Below, one piece after another: positions 35,710 through 45,663 of a DNA stretch of 64,000 bases (within the stretch, counting starts at the first letter, position 1; the number at the start of each line of letters is the position of its first letter). The DNA comes from Streptomyces caniferus (GTDB lineage Bacteria > Actinomycetota > Actinomycetes > Streptomycetales > Streptomycetaceae): contig NZ_BLIN01000003.1 of NCBI RefSeq assembly GCF_009811555.1, positions 1,647,508 through 1,711,507 on the forward strand, given 5' to 3'. Below the pieces are notes generated by a model. That model was not told the DNA's origin. It saw nothing but the letters and a program-made list of their open reading frames with translations, and searched no databases. Made by a program: the position numbers and the translations under genes.

Positions 35710-36321
35710 TCAGGCGAGGGGCACGACGATGCCGTTTCCCTGCTTGCCTGACTCCGCCTCGTCCAGCAGCAGCGATGCCAGCGTGATCCGGGAGATCCGG
35801 GGCGGCAGCAGCGGGCGGCGCAGGTCCGCCAGCGGCACGACGCAGCGGGTGGAGCTGAGGGGCCCGTCGGTGACGTCCGGGGCATGGAAGACCGTGGCAC
35901 CGGCCTTCAGCGCGATCTCGTCGGCCTCGGCCTTCTCCCGCAGTTCCGATCCGACGAACATCCGCATCACGCCCGCGTAGATGAGTCCTCCCGACCGGCT
36001 GGAGACACCCGAGCCCAGGGCCCCCAGCCACACGGTGCGGACGCCCGCTGCGGCCAGCCGCCTGGCGCCGGCGGTCAGTGCGCCTGGGCCGTCACCCTTG
36101 CTGATGCCGATGGCCGAGACCACCACGTCCATGTCGCTCAGGTCGGGAAAGCTGTCCGGGTTGGTGACGTCCGCCTGCCGGTTCTCCGCCTGCCGGGACG
36201 CCGGCACGGTCGCCCGGGCCGGTGTGCGGACCAGGGCCACGACCTCGTGACCGCGATCCAGCGCCAGGTCGACGAGTGTGCCGCCGGTACGGCCCGAAGC
36301 TCCGAGTATGGCGATGCGCAT
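35710..36321 (-). CDS. NAD(P)H-binding (NmrA/YwnB-like) protein
   Basis: 203 residues from ATG 36321 (GGAAG upstream). N-terminal Rossmann motif RIAILGASGRTGGTLVDLAL, then VVVSAIGISKGDGPGALTAG and RTVWLGALGSGV, typical of the atypical SDR group related to BVR-B and NmrA. No catalytic Tyr-Lys pair is obvious; it may be a reductase or redox sensor. Divergent from the TetR gene at 36456, with matching inverted sites between them, so it is likely repressed by that regulator. A run of nine G lies downstream at 35574-35582. Confidence 0.82.
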   Translation of the reverse strand: MRIAILGASGRTGGTLVDLALDRGHEVVALVRTPARATVPASRQAENRQADVTNPDSFPDLSDMDVVVSAIGISKGDGPGALTAGARRLAAAGVRTVWLGALGSGVSSRSGGLIYAGVMRMFVGSELREKAEADEIALKAGATVFHAPDVTDGPLSSTRCVVPLADLRRPLLPPRISRITLASLLLDEAESGKQGNGIVVPLA

Positions 36322-36351
36322 GATCTTCCACTTCCTGACTGAACAAGTGTT

Positions 36352-36434
36352 GGTGAACTGAGTAAACAACCGTTGGTTAGCGGCGTCAAGGCGCGGACCC
36401 AGTAAGGTGAACGTGTGTTGTTTATCTGTTCACC
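36352..36434. promoter_or_regulatory. Two inverted operator-like sites in the divergent TetR promoter region
   Basis: GGTGAACTGAGTAAACAAC at 36352-36370 and, reversed, GGTGAACAGATAAACAAC at 36417-36434 are the same word in opposite directions, 46 bp apart. Each lies next to one of the two divergent genes, as expected for a TetR protein regulating both. Confidence 0.65.
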
Positions 36435-36455
36435 CAGGTAGGAAGGGGGGCGAAG

Positions 36456-37229
36456 ATGTCGTCTCAGGAGCCGTCCGTTCCCCGCCGCCGCAATCCGCGG
36501 GGGCAGGGGGAGGTACTCAAAGCCCAGCTCGTCGACGCGGCAGCCAAGCTGCTGGCCACGCTCGACCAGCCCGAGACGCTCACCCTGCGCCAGGTCGCAC
36601 GCGAGGTCGGAGTGGCACCGGCCAGCATCTACAGCCACTTCACCGACCTCAGCGCACTGATCCAGCACGTCCTACGACTGCGCTACCAGGAACTGGCCCG
36701 GCTGATGGACGAGGCCGCACAAGTCGCCGGCCCCGCCCCCCTGGCCGACCTCACCGCGCGGTGCGCCGCCTACGTGCACTGGGGTGTCAGTCAACCCGGC
36801 CACTACCGCACCCTCTTCGGCGGCCGCATGCCCGCCGACCTGGTGCCCGGCTCGGCCCACGGCGCCGGCGCCGAACCGCTCACCGCCGTCGTGACCTCCC
36901 TCGCGGCCGCTGCCGTCCCGGAACGCAAGCAGCCCACGGCGGAACGACAAGCACAGGCCGGCCTCATGCTCTGGACCGCCCTGCACGGGCTCGTCAGTCT
37001 TTACAACGACCACGGCACGATGCCCTGGCCACCCCTCAACGATCTGATCACCGACGTGGTCTGCCTGCACACCGGCCGGCCAGCGGCCGAGACCGCGAGC
37101 CTCCTGAGACAGCACGAAGGACGATTCGGGCCGCCTACCCGCGCAGCTCACAAAGACCGCGACACCGCCCTGCTCGACCCCTCCCCGCCCGCCGACAACG
37201 AACACGGCATTACGCCGGAGGCAGGTTGA
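36456..37229 (+). CDS. TetR-family regulator (TetR/WHG-like C-terminal domain)
   Basis: 257 residues; GGAAGGGGGG upstream. Helix-turn-helix at about 25-70: KAQLVDAAAKLLATL, LRQVAREVGVAPASIYSHFT. The C-terminal half (YVHWGVSQPGHYRTLFGGRM, LMLWTALHGLVSLYNDHG) matches the domain often found in actinobacterial TetR proteins of this subgroup. It faces the NAD(P)H-binding gene and probably controls it. Extra about 40 residues at the C-terminus are low complexity. Confidence 0.88.
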   Translation: MSSQEPSVPRRRNPRGQGEVLKAQLVDAAAKLLATLDQPETLTLRQVAREVGVAPASIYSHFTDLSALIQHVLRLRYQELARLMDEAAQVAGPAPLADLTARCAAYVHWGVSQPGHYRTLFGGRMPADLVPGSAHGAGAEPLTAVVTSLAAAAVPERKQPTAERQAQAGLMLWTALHGLVSLYNDHGTMPWPPLNDLITDVVCLHTGRPAAETASLLRQHEGRFGPPTRAAHKDRDTALLDPSPPADNEHGITPEAG

Positions 37230-37399
37230 GCGCCAGCGCGTTTCATGGGCCCGCGCCCTGCTTCATGAGCACACCGTGGGGCCGGGCACAGACACACCAC
37301 CGGAGCCGCCGGGACCTGGGAGTTGGTCCAACGAGTGTTCCGCCGCCGGTACGGCCCCGGCGGCTCCGGTGCGGCTTCCGGGATGGCGACCGAACGGGC

Positions 37400-38090
37400 G
37401 GACCTTGAGCACGATGGCGATCCGGATGTCCGACGGATAGAGGCTGCGCAGGTAGCGGCAGAACTGAAGGAACCTCGTCCGGTTCTTCTGCGGCTTGATG
37501 TGGCCGTAGAGCTTGTCCTGGGCCAGGTCGTAGGCGGCGAACAGGTGCCGGACCCCGTGCGGCCGGGTGTAGGTCGCCCGCCAACGGGGCCTCGGCTCCC
37601 GGTCGGGGGCCTTGTGCCGTCCGCCGCGCTCGGCCCATTGCCGTCCGGGAGGGGGCTGGAGGTTGAGCGGGCCGAACTCGTCCATGCATAAGACGACTTC
37701 GGGTTCGCCGTCCTCGGGTATGACCTCGACGTCGGCGATCGCGTAGAGGTGCTCGACGCGGGCCTTCTTGGCGGCATAGTCCGGGTCGCGGGAGGTCTTC
37801 CAGGTCTTTATGCGTTGAAAGGACACGCCCTCCTCGCGGAGCGGGACGCGCAGGCCCTCGTGGCTGATGTCGTCGACACCCCCTCGTCGACCGGGAAGTC
37901 GGCCAACTTGGCCAGGCTCCAGGTCGAGAAGGGAAGGCCGTGCTCGGCAGGGTTGGACTTGCGATCTTCTTGATGTCGCGCCGCTCGGGCAGAGTGAACG
38001 TCCTGGGCCGGCCGCCCTGGTACTTCGGGTAGAGCGCCTCGAAGCCGTCGGCGTTGAAGTTGTGGATCACGTCCCGAACCCGGCTCGCGT
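37400..38090 (-). pseudogene. IS630-family transposase, frameshifted N-terminal part
   Basis: Order on the minus strand: SRVRDVIHNFNADGFEALYP and RPRTFTLPERRDIKKI (helix-turn-helix region), then after a shift MSFQRIKTWKTSRDPDYAAK, VVLCMDEFGPLNLQPPPGRQ (first catalytic Asp), LFAAYDLAQDKLYGHIKP, FCRYLRSLYPSDIRIAIV. The second Asp and Glu parts are missing. Different in sequence from the 6352 remnant, so from another element. Confidence 0.8.
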
Positions 38091-38092
38091 CA

Positions 38093-38470
38093 CTATGCGT
38101 TGGGGTCACGCAGGCCGACTGCGTCATGCCGCCAGAACGGCTCTGCACAGACCGATGTCCCCGTCATCCATGGCTCATGCTCCGGGAACCTGATGACCTG
38201 GAAGGCGCCGTCCGGGATGCGCAGGGATGGCTTTCGAAAGCCCAGGCCACCACCGGGCGCGAAGCCGAAACGCGAGTAATAGCCCGGATCACCCTCCAGG
38301 AAGACGAGGGGAGCAGCCCGTTCGGCGAGGACCCCCAGTCCGTGTCGGACCAGGGCCGAGCCGATACCCCGCTTATGGAGCTCAGGCATCACGGCCAGCG
38401 GACTGAGTACTTGCACGTCAACCAGCCGACGAGGGGCATCGAGAAGACTGCGGGTGAACATGACATAACG
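38093..38470 (-). pseudogene. GNAT acetyltransferase (YhbS-like), 5'-truncated
   Basis: Readable from about DAPRRLVDVQVLSPLAVMPE through KRGIGSALVRHGLGVLAE (acetyl-CoA motif), VFLEGDPGYYSRFGFAPGGG to stop 38093. The first about 60 residues are missing or replaced; no start with a ribosome binding site precedes the conserved part. Confidence 0.65.
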
Positions 38471-38496
38471 AGGGGCGGCACCGGTTACCACAGCGG

Positions 38497-38625
38497 AAGG
38501 GGAGGAGCTGCTGGCCCGGCCATATGCGGAGCGCCGTGCGCGGCTGAAGGAGCTGGTCGCAGGGCACCAGCTGGCGGAGTCGTGGGCGCGCTCCCCCAGC
38601 ACGGCCGACCGGAGGTGGTCACCCA
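38497..38625 (+). pseudogene. ATP-dependent DNA ligase (LigD-like) fragment
   Basis: Reads EELLARPYAERRARLKELVA then HQLAESWARSPSTADR and a stop. The LxxRPYxERRxxLxxL stretch is characteristic of actinobacterial ATP-dependent ligases just after the adenylation motifs. Only about 40 residues remain. Together with Ku fragments at 59693 and 63790 it suggests lost NHEJ genes. Confidence 0.6.
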
Positions 38626-39537
38626 GTAGTTGGGGGCAAGCGGACCCGCCTGCTGCGTCTGCTGGACATTCTCGGTCCACTTCACCTCGTTGCCCTCCTT
38701 GAACACCCGCAAGTGGACACTCCATCCGGCCTCGGTGCAACGTTCATGGAAACCATCCACTCTCCGGCTGGGCTCCATACGGGGCGGGCTCGGCGGGCCT
38801 CCATATGACGCGGAAACTTGTGTCTGACCGGGCACCTGGCGGCTCCACGCGGGGCCTTGGGGCTGTGAGAGCCGCTCGCCTGTTCCGGGGCCAGTGCAGG
38901 AGGGAAACACCGGCCCCGGTCCTCACCGGCGATCCGTCCACGTACCACCGGCACTCAGGGGTGTTCCCCCCGTCTCCGTTTTGCCGACGGGCGTGGTGGC
39001 GAATGGCTCACCGGTAAGTTTGAGTCGGGCTGTCCCCCGTCCTTCCACGACGGGGGTGACGCCGAAGACATAAGCCCTCAGGGCGTGCACTTCCATAACG
39101 AACAGCGCATAGAGGCTTGCCGGCCGATGGTGTCCAGATGGAGGAGGAGATCAGGGTGCAGGCGAGGCTGGTGAAGCCCAGAAGGTGCTCGGTTTCCCGT
39201 TCGCAGGATGGTGGAGGGCGTCGGAGAAGGAACGAGCCGTCGTTGCTGTACTTGCCCGGTAGCTCAGATTCCGGGTTCCGCAGCGCTGGACTGCCAAGAC
39301 GCCGTGATGCCGTGACGCCGAAGAACTCTTCAATTCGCTCACCATGGCGGCCGTAGCCGCCATGGACGTTGCGGTCGGCCAACTGGGGACAGGCGCTCAG
39401 CAGTGAGGATGCCTGCCCCGCGTCACGACGGCGGTACGTCGAACATCGGGTGCAGGATTTCCTGCCTACCCTCACCAGCATGCTGCTGCGGCGCCTCACC
39501 CGAGCCGAACCAGCTGCTCCGCTCCCCGGTTCCTGGC
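38626..39537. other. No intact gene
   Basis: On the minus strand about 38610-38800 reads AGWSVHLRVFKEGNEVKWTE then NVQQTQQAGPLAPNYWVTT, which looks like a protein remnant of unknown family. The rest holds only shadow frames. A short plus-strand stretch before 39538 (YVEHRVQDFLPTLTSMLLRR) is also protein-like but without context. Confidence 0.4.
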
Positions 39538-41229
39538 TCAGACGTAGGTGTAGGCGCTGGTGAGCGTGCTCGTACCGGAGTCGGTAGTGACGGTGATGTC
39601 CACCGTTCCGGCGGCTGGGTTCGGGGGCACGACGACGGTCAGGACGGTGTCGGACTGGACGCTGTACTGCACAGGCGCATCGTTGAACGTGACCAGGCTG
39701 GTCGTCGACAGGTTCAGGCCGTAGAGGTTGATGACGTTCCCGCCGGGGACCGGGCCTGTGCTCGGGCTCACGGCGCTGAGGAAGGGCGGATCGATGTACG
39801 CGTAGGTGATGGGTTGAGGGGTGATACCGCCAGCCGTGGTGACGGTGACGGGAACCAGGCCGGGTGTGGCGGCAGGTGGGACGGTGACGGTGATCAACTG
39901 GTCACTGACCACGGTGGGCACGGCGGGCACCGAGCCGAACCGCACCTGCGTGGCGGTGCTGAACCTGTTCCCCTCGATGCTGATGATGTTCCTGCCGGCG
40001 GTCGGGCCGGTTCCCGGGACCAGACTGTCCAGCTCGCTGCTCGGAGCGTAGACGTACGGTTTGGGATTGCTGGTGCCTCCCGGAGTGGTGACGGTCAGCT
40101 GGGCGACACCGACGCCGGGTGGGGGGACCACGAGAATCTGGTTGGACGTGTTGGCCATGATGGTGCCGGGCACCTGGCCGAATTTCACCGCGGTGGCACC
40201 GGCCAGGTTGGTGCCGGTGACGGTCACGATGTTGCCGCCGGCCTCCGGCCCCGCCGCAGGACTGATCATGTTGATGAGCGCGAGGATGGTGACGGTGTTC
40301 GCGCCGTTGTTGGACACGTACGCGGTCAGCCCACTGGCGGCGACCCCGACGCCGGTCGGCTGATGGCCGACAGCGACGGTGCTGCTCACGGTGTTGGTGG
40401 CGGTGTCGATATAGCTGACCGTGTCGGAGCCGTTGTTCGCCACGTAGACGTGGCTGTTGTCCGGGGTGACCGTCACGCCCCACGGCGTGGTGCCCACGGG
40501 GATGGTGGCGATGATTGTCCGGCTGACGGTGTCAATGACGCTGATGGTGTTCGCGGTGCTGTTGGCCACGTACAGGTACCGGCTGTCGTTGGTGATCGCT
40601 GCGCCATAGGGAGCCGACAGGCCGGTGATGGTCGCCACGACCGTGTTGGTGACCGTGCTGATCACGCTGAGCGAGTTACCGCCCTGGTTGGTCACATACA
40701 CCTCCAGGTCGTTGGGGGCGGCTACCACCCATGTGGGCTTGATCCCGACCGGGATGGTCGCGACGACGGCGCGGGTGACGGTGCTGATGACACTGAGGGT
40801 GTTCGAGTTCTGGTTGGCGACGTAGGCGAACAGGCCGTCGGGGCTCACCTGGATACCGAAGGGGCTTTTCCCCACCCCGATCGTGTTGGTGACCGCAAAG
40901 AGATTGCGCTGCACCACACTGACAGTGTTCCCACCGCTGTTGGCCACGTAGAGGTAGACATTGTCCGGGGTGAGCGCGACCCCTGCGGGGGCGATCAACG
41001 GGGCCGCAGGGGTGGAGATCGTGAGCGTTCCGGTATCGAGAATGCTGACGGTCCCCGAGGCGTTACTGGCCGCGTAAGCGAGCGGCGGCCCCAGAGGGCT
41101 GGTCGCCACTCCCAGCGGCTTGGTCCCCGCCGGGAGTGTCGCGATTACTTGGGGGGACGGGGCGGCAAGAGTTGCCGAGGCGTCGTGAATCGACGGTCTT
41201 GGGGGCGTAGTTGTTTCCTGTGTCTTCAT
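39538..41229 (-). CDS. YVTN beta-propeller plus three IPT/TIG domains, no signal peptide
   Basis: 563 residues from ATG 41229 (AGGAAAT upstream). Residues about 25-320: seven 42-residue YVTN blades (for example FGIQVSPDGLFAYVANQNSN, then TLSVISTVTRAVVATIPVG). Residues about 325-563: three IPT/TIG Ig-like domains, each with P..G...GG..V.V.G.NL and ending TVTT.GGTS...Y.Y. No N-terminal hydrophobic segment or anchor. It is divergent from 42061. Architecture is the same as 51973-53652, so the two are paralogues. Likely an extracellular binding or adhesive protein with an unknown export route, or a cytoplasmic scaffold. Confidence 0.85.
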   Translation of the reverse strand: MKTQETTTPPRPSIHDASATLAAPSPQVIATLPAGTKPLGVATSPLGPPLAYAASNASGTVSILDTGTLTISTPAAPLIAPAGVALTPDNVYLYVANSGGNTVSVVQRNLFAVTNTIGVGKSPFGIQVSPDGLFAYVANQNSNTLSVISTVTRAVVATIPVGIKPTWVVAAPNDLEVYVTNQGGNSLSVISTVTNTVVATITGLSAPYGAAITNDSRYLYVANSTANTISVIDTVSRTIIATIPVGTTPWGVTVTPDNSHVYVANNGSDTVSYIDTATNTVSSTVAVGHQPTGVGVAASGLTAYVSNNGANTVTILALINMISPAAGPEAGGNIVTVTGTNLAGATAVKFGQVPGTIMANTSNQILVVPPPGVGVAQLTVTTPGGTSNPKPYVYAPSSELDSLVPGTGPTAGRNIISIEGNRFSTATQVRFGSVPAVPTVVSDQLITVTVPPAATPGLVPVTVTTAGGITPQPITYAYIDPPFLSAVSPSTGPVPGGNVINLYGLNLSTTSLVTFNDAPVQYSVQSDTVLTVVVPPNPAAGTVDITVTTDSGTSTLTSAYTYV

Positions 41230-42060
41230 CGTGCACCCATTTCCTGAGCAGGATGTAGCAGGAGATTGCTCGTCTGCCGAGGTCCGGATACTCGACGCGT
41301 AGCGGAAAGACGTTGCGTGGGGCGGCCTTTGAAGGCGAGCCCGTACACGTCGAATTCCCCGGCCCGAAGCAGTAAACCGAAGAAGTGGGCACACTGGCAG
41401 GCGGATTGGAGGCACTTCACACCGTATGAAAAACGCCCTGTACTCCCTTCTGCGCCCCTTGAACTCAATATCACCACCGCCGCAGGAAACGTCCCCATCT
41501 GCGCATCAACCCGAGCAGAGCATCCATCCCTTGTGTACCCGAGGCCAATGGCGCCCCGGGGCGGCTGCTGCGGCCCGGGGCGCCAACTTCGGCCTCGAAC
41601 GCGACAACTACGACGTGTCGATGGCCTGCGCCGAGGACCAGCTCCTGTCCGCGGCATGAGAATCCCGTGGAGGCTGAAGATCCTCGCCGACGACTTCTCC
41701 TGCCGTACCCTCGAGCCACTTGGGGATCAGCCGCAGCATCTGGCGGAGGTATTGGCCAGGCGCTTGGGGAGCGAAGCGACCGGGATAGTCGCATGCCGGA
41801 AGAGCCGGGAAGAGCGGCGAGCTTCCCGGCTCCTTATAAGGTAATCGTATTCACCACATATGATTCATCGAGTGTGAACTCACTCCTTCCCGTCGTATGG
41901 ACAGGTTCAGTTCAATCAGTTGAGGCCGCTTCGCAATCGATCGCATTCCGCCTCCATCTGACGGCCTGTTGCCTCGCGGTACCGATGCGGCTGGCTTCTT
42001 TGCGCAGGTCAGCTCACCTGCGCGCGAACTGATCGCCTACGAAGGAAAGAAGGCTGTGGC
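41230..42060. other. Long divergent intergenic region with hairpin
   Basis: No supported gene. A perfect 11-bp hairpin (GAGCCGGGAAG, 41802-41812, with 41822-41832) lies in the middle. After it an AT-richer stretch (41833-41960) may hold the promoter of the gene at 42061. A plus-strand frame ending NYDVSMACAEDQLLSAA at 41659 looks like the tail of a lost gene. Confidence 0.5.
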
Positions 42061-43302
42061 ATGTCTGCCCACATCACCGCTCTCCACCCGAGCACGGGCC
42101 CAGCCGCAGGCGGCAATACCGTCGCCATCAGCGGCTGCGGGCTCGCCGCTACCAGCGATGTCACCTTCGGCGCCGCTTCGGCCCCAAGCTTCACCGTCAC
42201 CTCCGACACCACGATCACGGCGGTTGCGCCGCCCGGAAGTGGAAGCGTTCGGGTCAGCGTTGTCACTGCCGGACGCCCCAGCAACAGCCTCACGTACTCC
42301 TACGCCGGATCAGCGGAATCACCGGTCCTCAAGGCGATTGCGCCGCAGGCGGGCGATCCGGCCGGTGGCAGCGACATCATCGCTGTGGGCTCCGGTTTCA
42401 CCGGCGCGACGGCGGTTGACTTCGGTGGTACCGCGGCGGCCGACTTCACCGTTGCCTCCGACACCATCATCGGGATCACCACTCCGCCCGGGACCGGGAC
42501 GGTGCCGGTAAGGGTCACCACGCCCGGTGGTACCAGCAATGGTGAGTCGTTCACCTACAGCGCCTCACTGCCACCCAAGCTCGTGGCAGTGACGCCGAGG
42601 AGTGGCCGTCCTGGCCGCACCGTCGTCATCTTCGGCTGCAAGGTCAACCGCGCGAGGAGCGTCGCCTTCGGTGGCCACCCGGCGGAAAGCTTCACCGTCC
42701 TGTCCGACAACGTCATCCTCGCTGTCGTCCCGTCCGGAACCGGAACGGTGCCCGTCACCGTCACCACCCCCGCCGGCACCAGCAACCCCGTGCGCTTCAC
42801 CTACGTCTCGGCACCGGTCCTCAAGGCGATTGCGCCGCAGGCGGGCGATCCGGCCGGTGGCAGCGACATCATCGCTGTGGGCTCCGGTTTCACCGGCGCG
42901 ACGGCGGTTGACTTCGGTGGTACCGCGGCGGCCGACTTCACCGTTGCCTCCGACACCATCATCGGGATCACCACTCCGCCCGGGACCGGGACGGTGCCGG
43001 TAAGGGTCACCACGCCCGGTGGTACCAGCAATGGTGAGTCGTTCACCTACAGCGCCTCACTGCCACCCAAGCTCGTGGCAGTGACGCCGAGGAGTGGCCG
43101 TCCTGGCCGCACCGTCGTCATCTTCGGCTGCAAGGTCAACCGCGCGAGGAGCGTCGCCTTCGGTGGCCACCCGGCGGAAAGCTTCACCGTCCTGTCCGAC
43201 AACGTCATCCTCGCTGTCGTCCCGTCCGGAACCGGAACGGTGCCCGTCACCGTCACCACCCCCGCCGGCACCAGCAACCCCGTGCGCTTCACCTACACCT
43301 GA
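42061..43302 (+). CDS. Five-domain IPT/TIG protein with perfect tandem duplication
   Basis: 413 residues from ATG 42061 (GAAGGAAAGAAGG upstream). It begins directly with an IPT domain (SAHITALHPSTGPAAGGNTV), no signal peptide. Domains 2 and 3 (VLKAIAPQAGDPAGGSDIIA and KLVAVTPRSGRPGRTVVIFG) are repeated as domains 4 and 5 without visible change. IPT/TIG folds are Ig-like and are found in bacterial adhesins and receptors. No enzymatic domain. Function unknown. Confidence 0.85.
   Translation: MSAHITALHPSTGPAAGGNTVAISGCGLAATSDVTFGAASAPSFTVTSDTTITAVAPPGSGSVRVSVVTAGRPSNSLTYSYAGSAESPVLKAIAPQAGDPAGGSDIIAVGSGFTGATAVDFGGTAAADFTVASDTIIGITTPPGTGTVPVRVTTPGGTSNGESFTYSASLPPKLVAVTPRSGRPGRTVVIFGCKVNRARSVAFGGHPAESFTVLSDNVILAVVPSGTGTVPVTVTTPAGTSNPVRFTYVSAPVLKAIAPQAGDPAGGSDIIAVGSGFTGATAVDFGGTAAADFTVASDTIIGITTPPGTGTVPVRVTTPGGTSNGESFTYSASLPPKLVAVTPRSGRPGRTVVIFGCKVNRARSVAFGGHPAESFTVLSDNVILAVVPSGTGTVPVTVTTPAGTSNPVRFTYT
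42320..43298 (+). repeat. 492-bp tandem duplication inside the IPT gene
   Basis: Unit beginning CACCGGTCCTCAAGGCGATT at 42320 recurs at 42812 (492 bp = 164 codons). I saw no base difference between the two copies, so the duplication is very recent or kept identical by gene conversion. Confidence 0.9.
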
Positions 43303-44844
43303 TGGTGAATCCCAATGAGCCGTTTCCCACCTGAAGTTGCCACTTCGTTGGCGGGCTGGGGGCGGGGTGCTCGGGCCGGTCGACGGCGTGATCCTCAAGG
43401 GGCGATCGTCTGCCATGTGGCCGGTTCCGGGTACCACGCGGCGGTGCCGCACGACGATCACACTCCGCCCCGGCACTACTACGGAACTCGATGGACATCG
43501 CCTCGTCGTTCACGTCCACCGACTGCACGGCCGCTGCGCATCGTCCGCATCAACGAAGAGCCAAGCCCTACGAGATCCCATTGACCTTCGGCACACTTCG
43601 GCGAGGAACCCGACAACCTTGCCGGCGACACCCCGCTTGACTCGGCCGATGAAGAGCCGTGTCCGGAAGCCGCTCCCGTTGCAGCCGCCCTGCAGTACAG
43701 GGAGCGGGGCAGGTGCTCCGGCGCCGTACCGTGAAACGATCACACCTTGCTGGCGATCAACCCTCGGTCCGAGACCACCAGCTCCCAACTCGCGCCAACG
43801 ACCGCGGTCTGTCGAATTTCCTCTTCGGAGAGAACGAAGTCCGCCACTACTCCATGCGGGTGGCTCGATCAGCCGGCGCGATGGGTGATTTGGTGCCGGC
43901 TGATCGGCACGTCTTCCTCTCTCGCAGAACCCCGCAGCGTGGCAAGGCATCGCTGACAACCGGTCCACCGTCCCGCTCGAGAGTGGTGTACGGCAGGTAG
44001 CCGTCGTCATTGGCCCCGCCCAACGCGCTGCAGGTCCGGAGGTGCGACGCCCGACGTCCTTCCCGCGAGGTGAGCTGGATCATCGGGCCGAGTCCGGGCA
44101 CCTGGTCCGCGACCGACTCGGGGCCGGGGTCGCGTCCCAGGTCCTGCGGAGCGCACCCTCGCTTTGCGAAAGGTGCCACGCAACGTCGACAGGACGCGGT
44201 GTGGGCGGAGTTGGCCGGCGGTGTCGACGAGGTAGCCGTGACGCGGCCGATACGACTGCGAGCGGCAGGGATATGGACTTTGGGTTCGTTACCCGGGCCC
44301 TCTGCGACGAGTGGCTGATCGATACCGGTAGTCCGTCGGCACCCGGATGTTCAGTCGCCGGGCAGGCCGACTCGGCCAGGAAGGCACGTCGGCCGACGAC
44401 GTGTTCACACTCGCCTGGTGCCGACCCTCGTTGCCATCCGGCAAGGTCTGTCCGCCAGCGACAAACTCGGGTCTTCTGTCATGGGCTGCTGGGCGTATCG
44501 CTCTCGGCGGACGGGGAACGGCGGCCGGGCCACGTATCACCGCCGACGTTGCGTCTCTCGACCGGTGCGAGCTCTGCCATCTGGGTGATGGTCCGTCAAG
44601 GGCATTGTAGGTGTGCTCACTCGGGTGGATTACTGATGACCATCCAATCCGGTGGGCCGCCCATCCTCTCGGGGGAGGGCAGCTTGGCCTACCTTTGCTG
44701 ATCCCACTTGAGAGCGTAGGCGGCGGTACAGACCTGGTGCCGCGGCGGGTGTCCTCCCGCGCAGAGGAAGTGAATGCATCATCCGGTGCCGTTCATCGAC
44801 ATCGGCTGGTGCGGCGGCTCACGTCACCTCTCCCTGGGGACGCC
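43303..44844. other. 1.5-kb stretch without an intact gene
   Basis: Shadow frames only, with some protein-like pieces on the minus strand: VLSEEEIRQTAVVGASWELV then VSDRGLIASKV (about 43740-43855), and MIQLTSREGRRASHLRTCSA with NDDGYLPYTTLERDG (about 43980-44100). These may be remnants of an unrecognised gene. The last 200 bp should contain the promoter of 44845. Confidence 0.4.
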
Positions 44845-45540
44845 ATGCGAACTGTCCGTACTCTCCGCTCCATCCTCGGTGTCTGCGCCCTGACCGTGGC
44901 GCTGACCGCGGGGCTGGCCGCAGTCCCGAACACGGCACACGCTCAGACGCCTGTGCTGTGCAGTGAAACCTCGCTGGTGAACGCGATCACTGCGGCCAAC
45001 GCGGCCGGCGGCGACACCCTGGCGCTCATTCCGTTCTGCACCTACCAACTCACCAGCGCGCACGGCAGCACCCCCACCGGTCCGCTGGGACTACCGCCCA
45101 TCACCACCCCGATCACCCTGCTGGGGATGGGCGTCACCATCACCCGCGACCCGAGCGCGCCGGCCTTCCGGGTCCTGCAGGTCCAAGGTGCCGCGAACGT
45201 GCCAGGCACCAAAGGCCAGTTGAGCCTGGTCGGGGTCACCGTCCGAGGCGGCAGTGCCGTGCCCCCCTTCCCCGGCGGCGGCATCTCGAACCTGGGTGGC
45301 ACGGTCTCCCTGCTCACCAGTTCCGTGACCGGCAACACCGCTGTCGCCGGAGGCGGGATCTACAACGACAACGGCGCCGTATCGCTCACAGCCAGCTCCG
45401 TCACCGGTAACACCGCCACCTCCGGCGGGGGCGGCGGCATCTACGTCAACTCCGGGGGCGTGACCCTGCTGGGCACCAGCGTCAGCGGCAACACCCCGGA
45501 CAACTGTGCTCCGTCAGGCAGCGTCATCGGCTGCACCTGA
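44845..45540 (+). CDS. Exported beta-helix repeat protein
   Basis: 231 residues from ATG 44845. Clear Sec signal (RTVRTLRSILGVCALTVALT to NTAHAQ, cleavage near 33). Then a polymorphic-membrane-protein-like beta-helix: SLVNAITAANAAGGDTLALI, and repeated rungs GGGISNLGGTVSLLTSSVTG, NTAVAGGGIYNDNGAVSL, SSVTGNTATSGGGGGIYVNS. Two Cys pairs may form disulfides. It is the only gene in the 39-60 kb cluster with a standard signal peptide, ends 124 bp before the IPT gene at 45664, and could be co-transcribed with it. Confidence 0.8.
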   Translation: MRTVRTLRSILGVCALTVALTAGLAAVPNTAHAQTPVLCSETSLVNAITAANAAGGDTLALIPFCTYQLTSAHGSTPTGPLGLPPITTPITLLGMGVTITRDPSAPAFRVLQVQGAANVPGTKGQLSLVGVTVRGGSAVPPFPGGGISNLGGTVSLLTSSVTGNTAVAGGGIYNDNGAVSLTASSVTGNTATSGGGGGIYVNSGGVTLLGTSVSGNTPDNCAPSGSVIGCT

Positions 45541-45663
45541 CGGCCCGGCCGACCTATCGGCCGAATGCTCCACCGGACAACCCACATCACCGCGACGGCG
45601 AACACAGCCGTCCGGTCACGGTTCGTCATTCCCACTCGCACACCGCAACGAAGGAGCAACACC

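Noticed and set aside
34719..35900. Long 393-residue start for the SDR gene
   Set aside because: The first 143 residues are shadow sequence; ATG 35471 has a good ribosome binding site and begins at the SDR cofactor motif.
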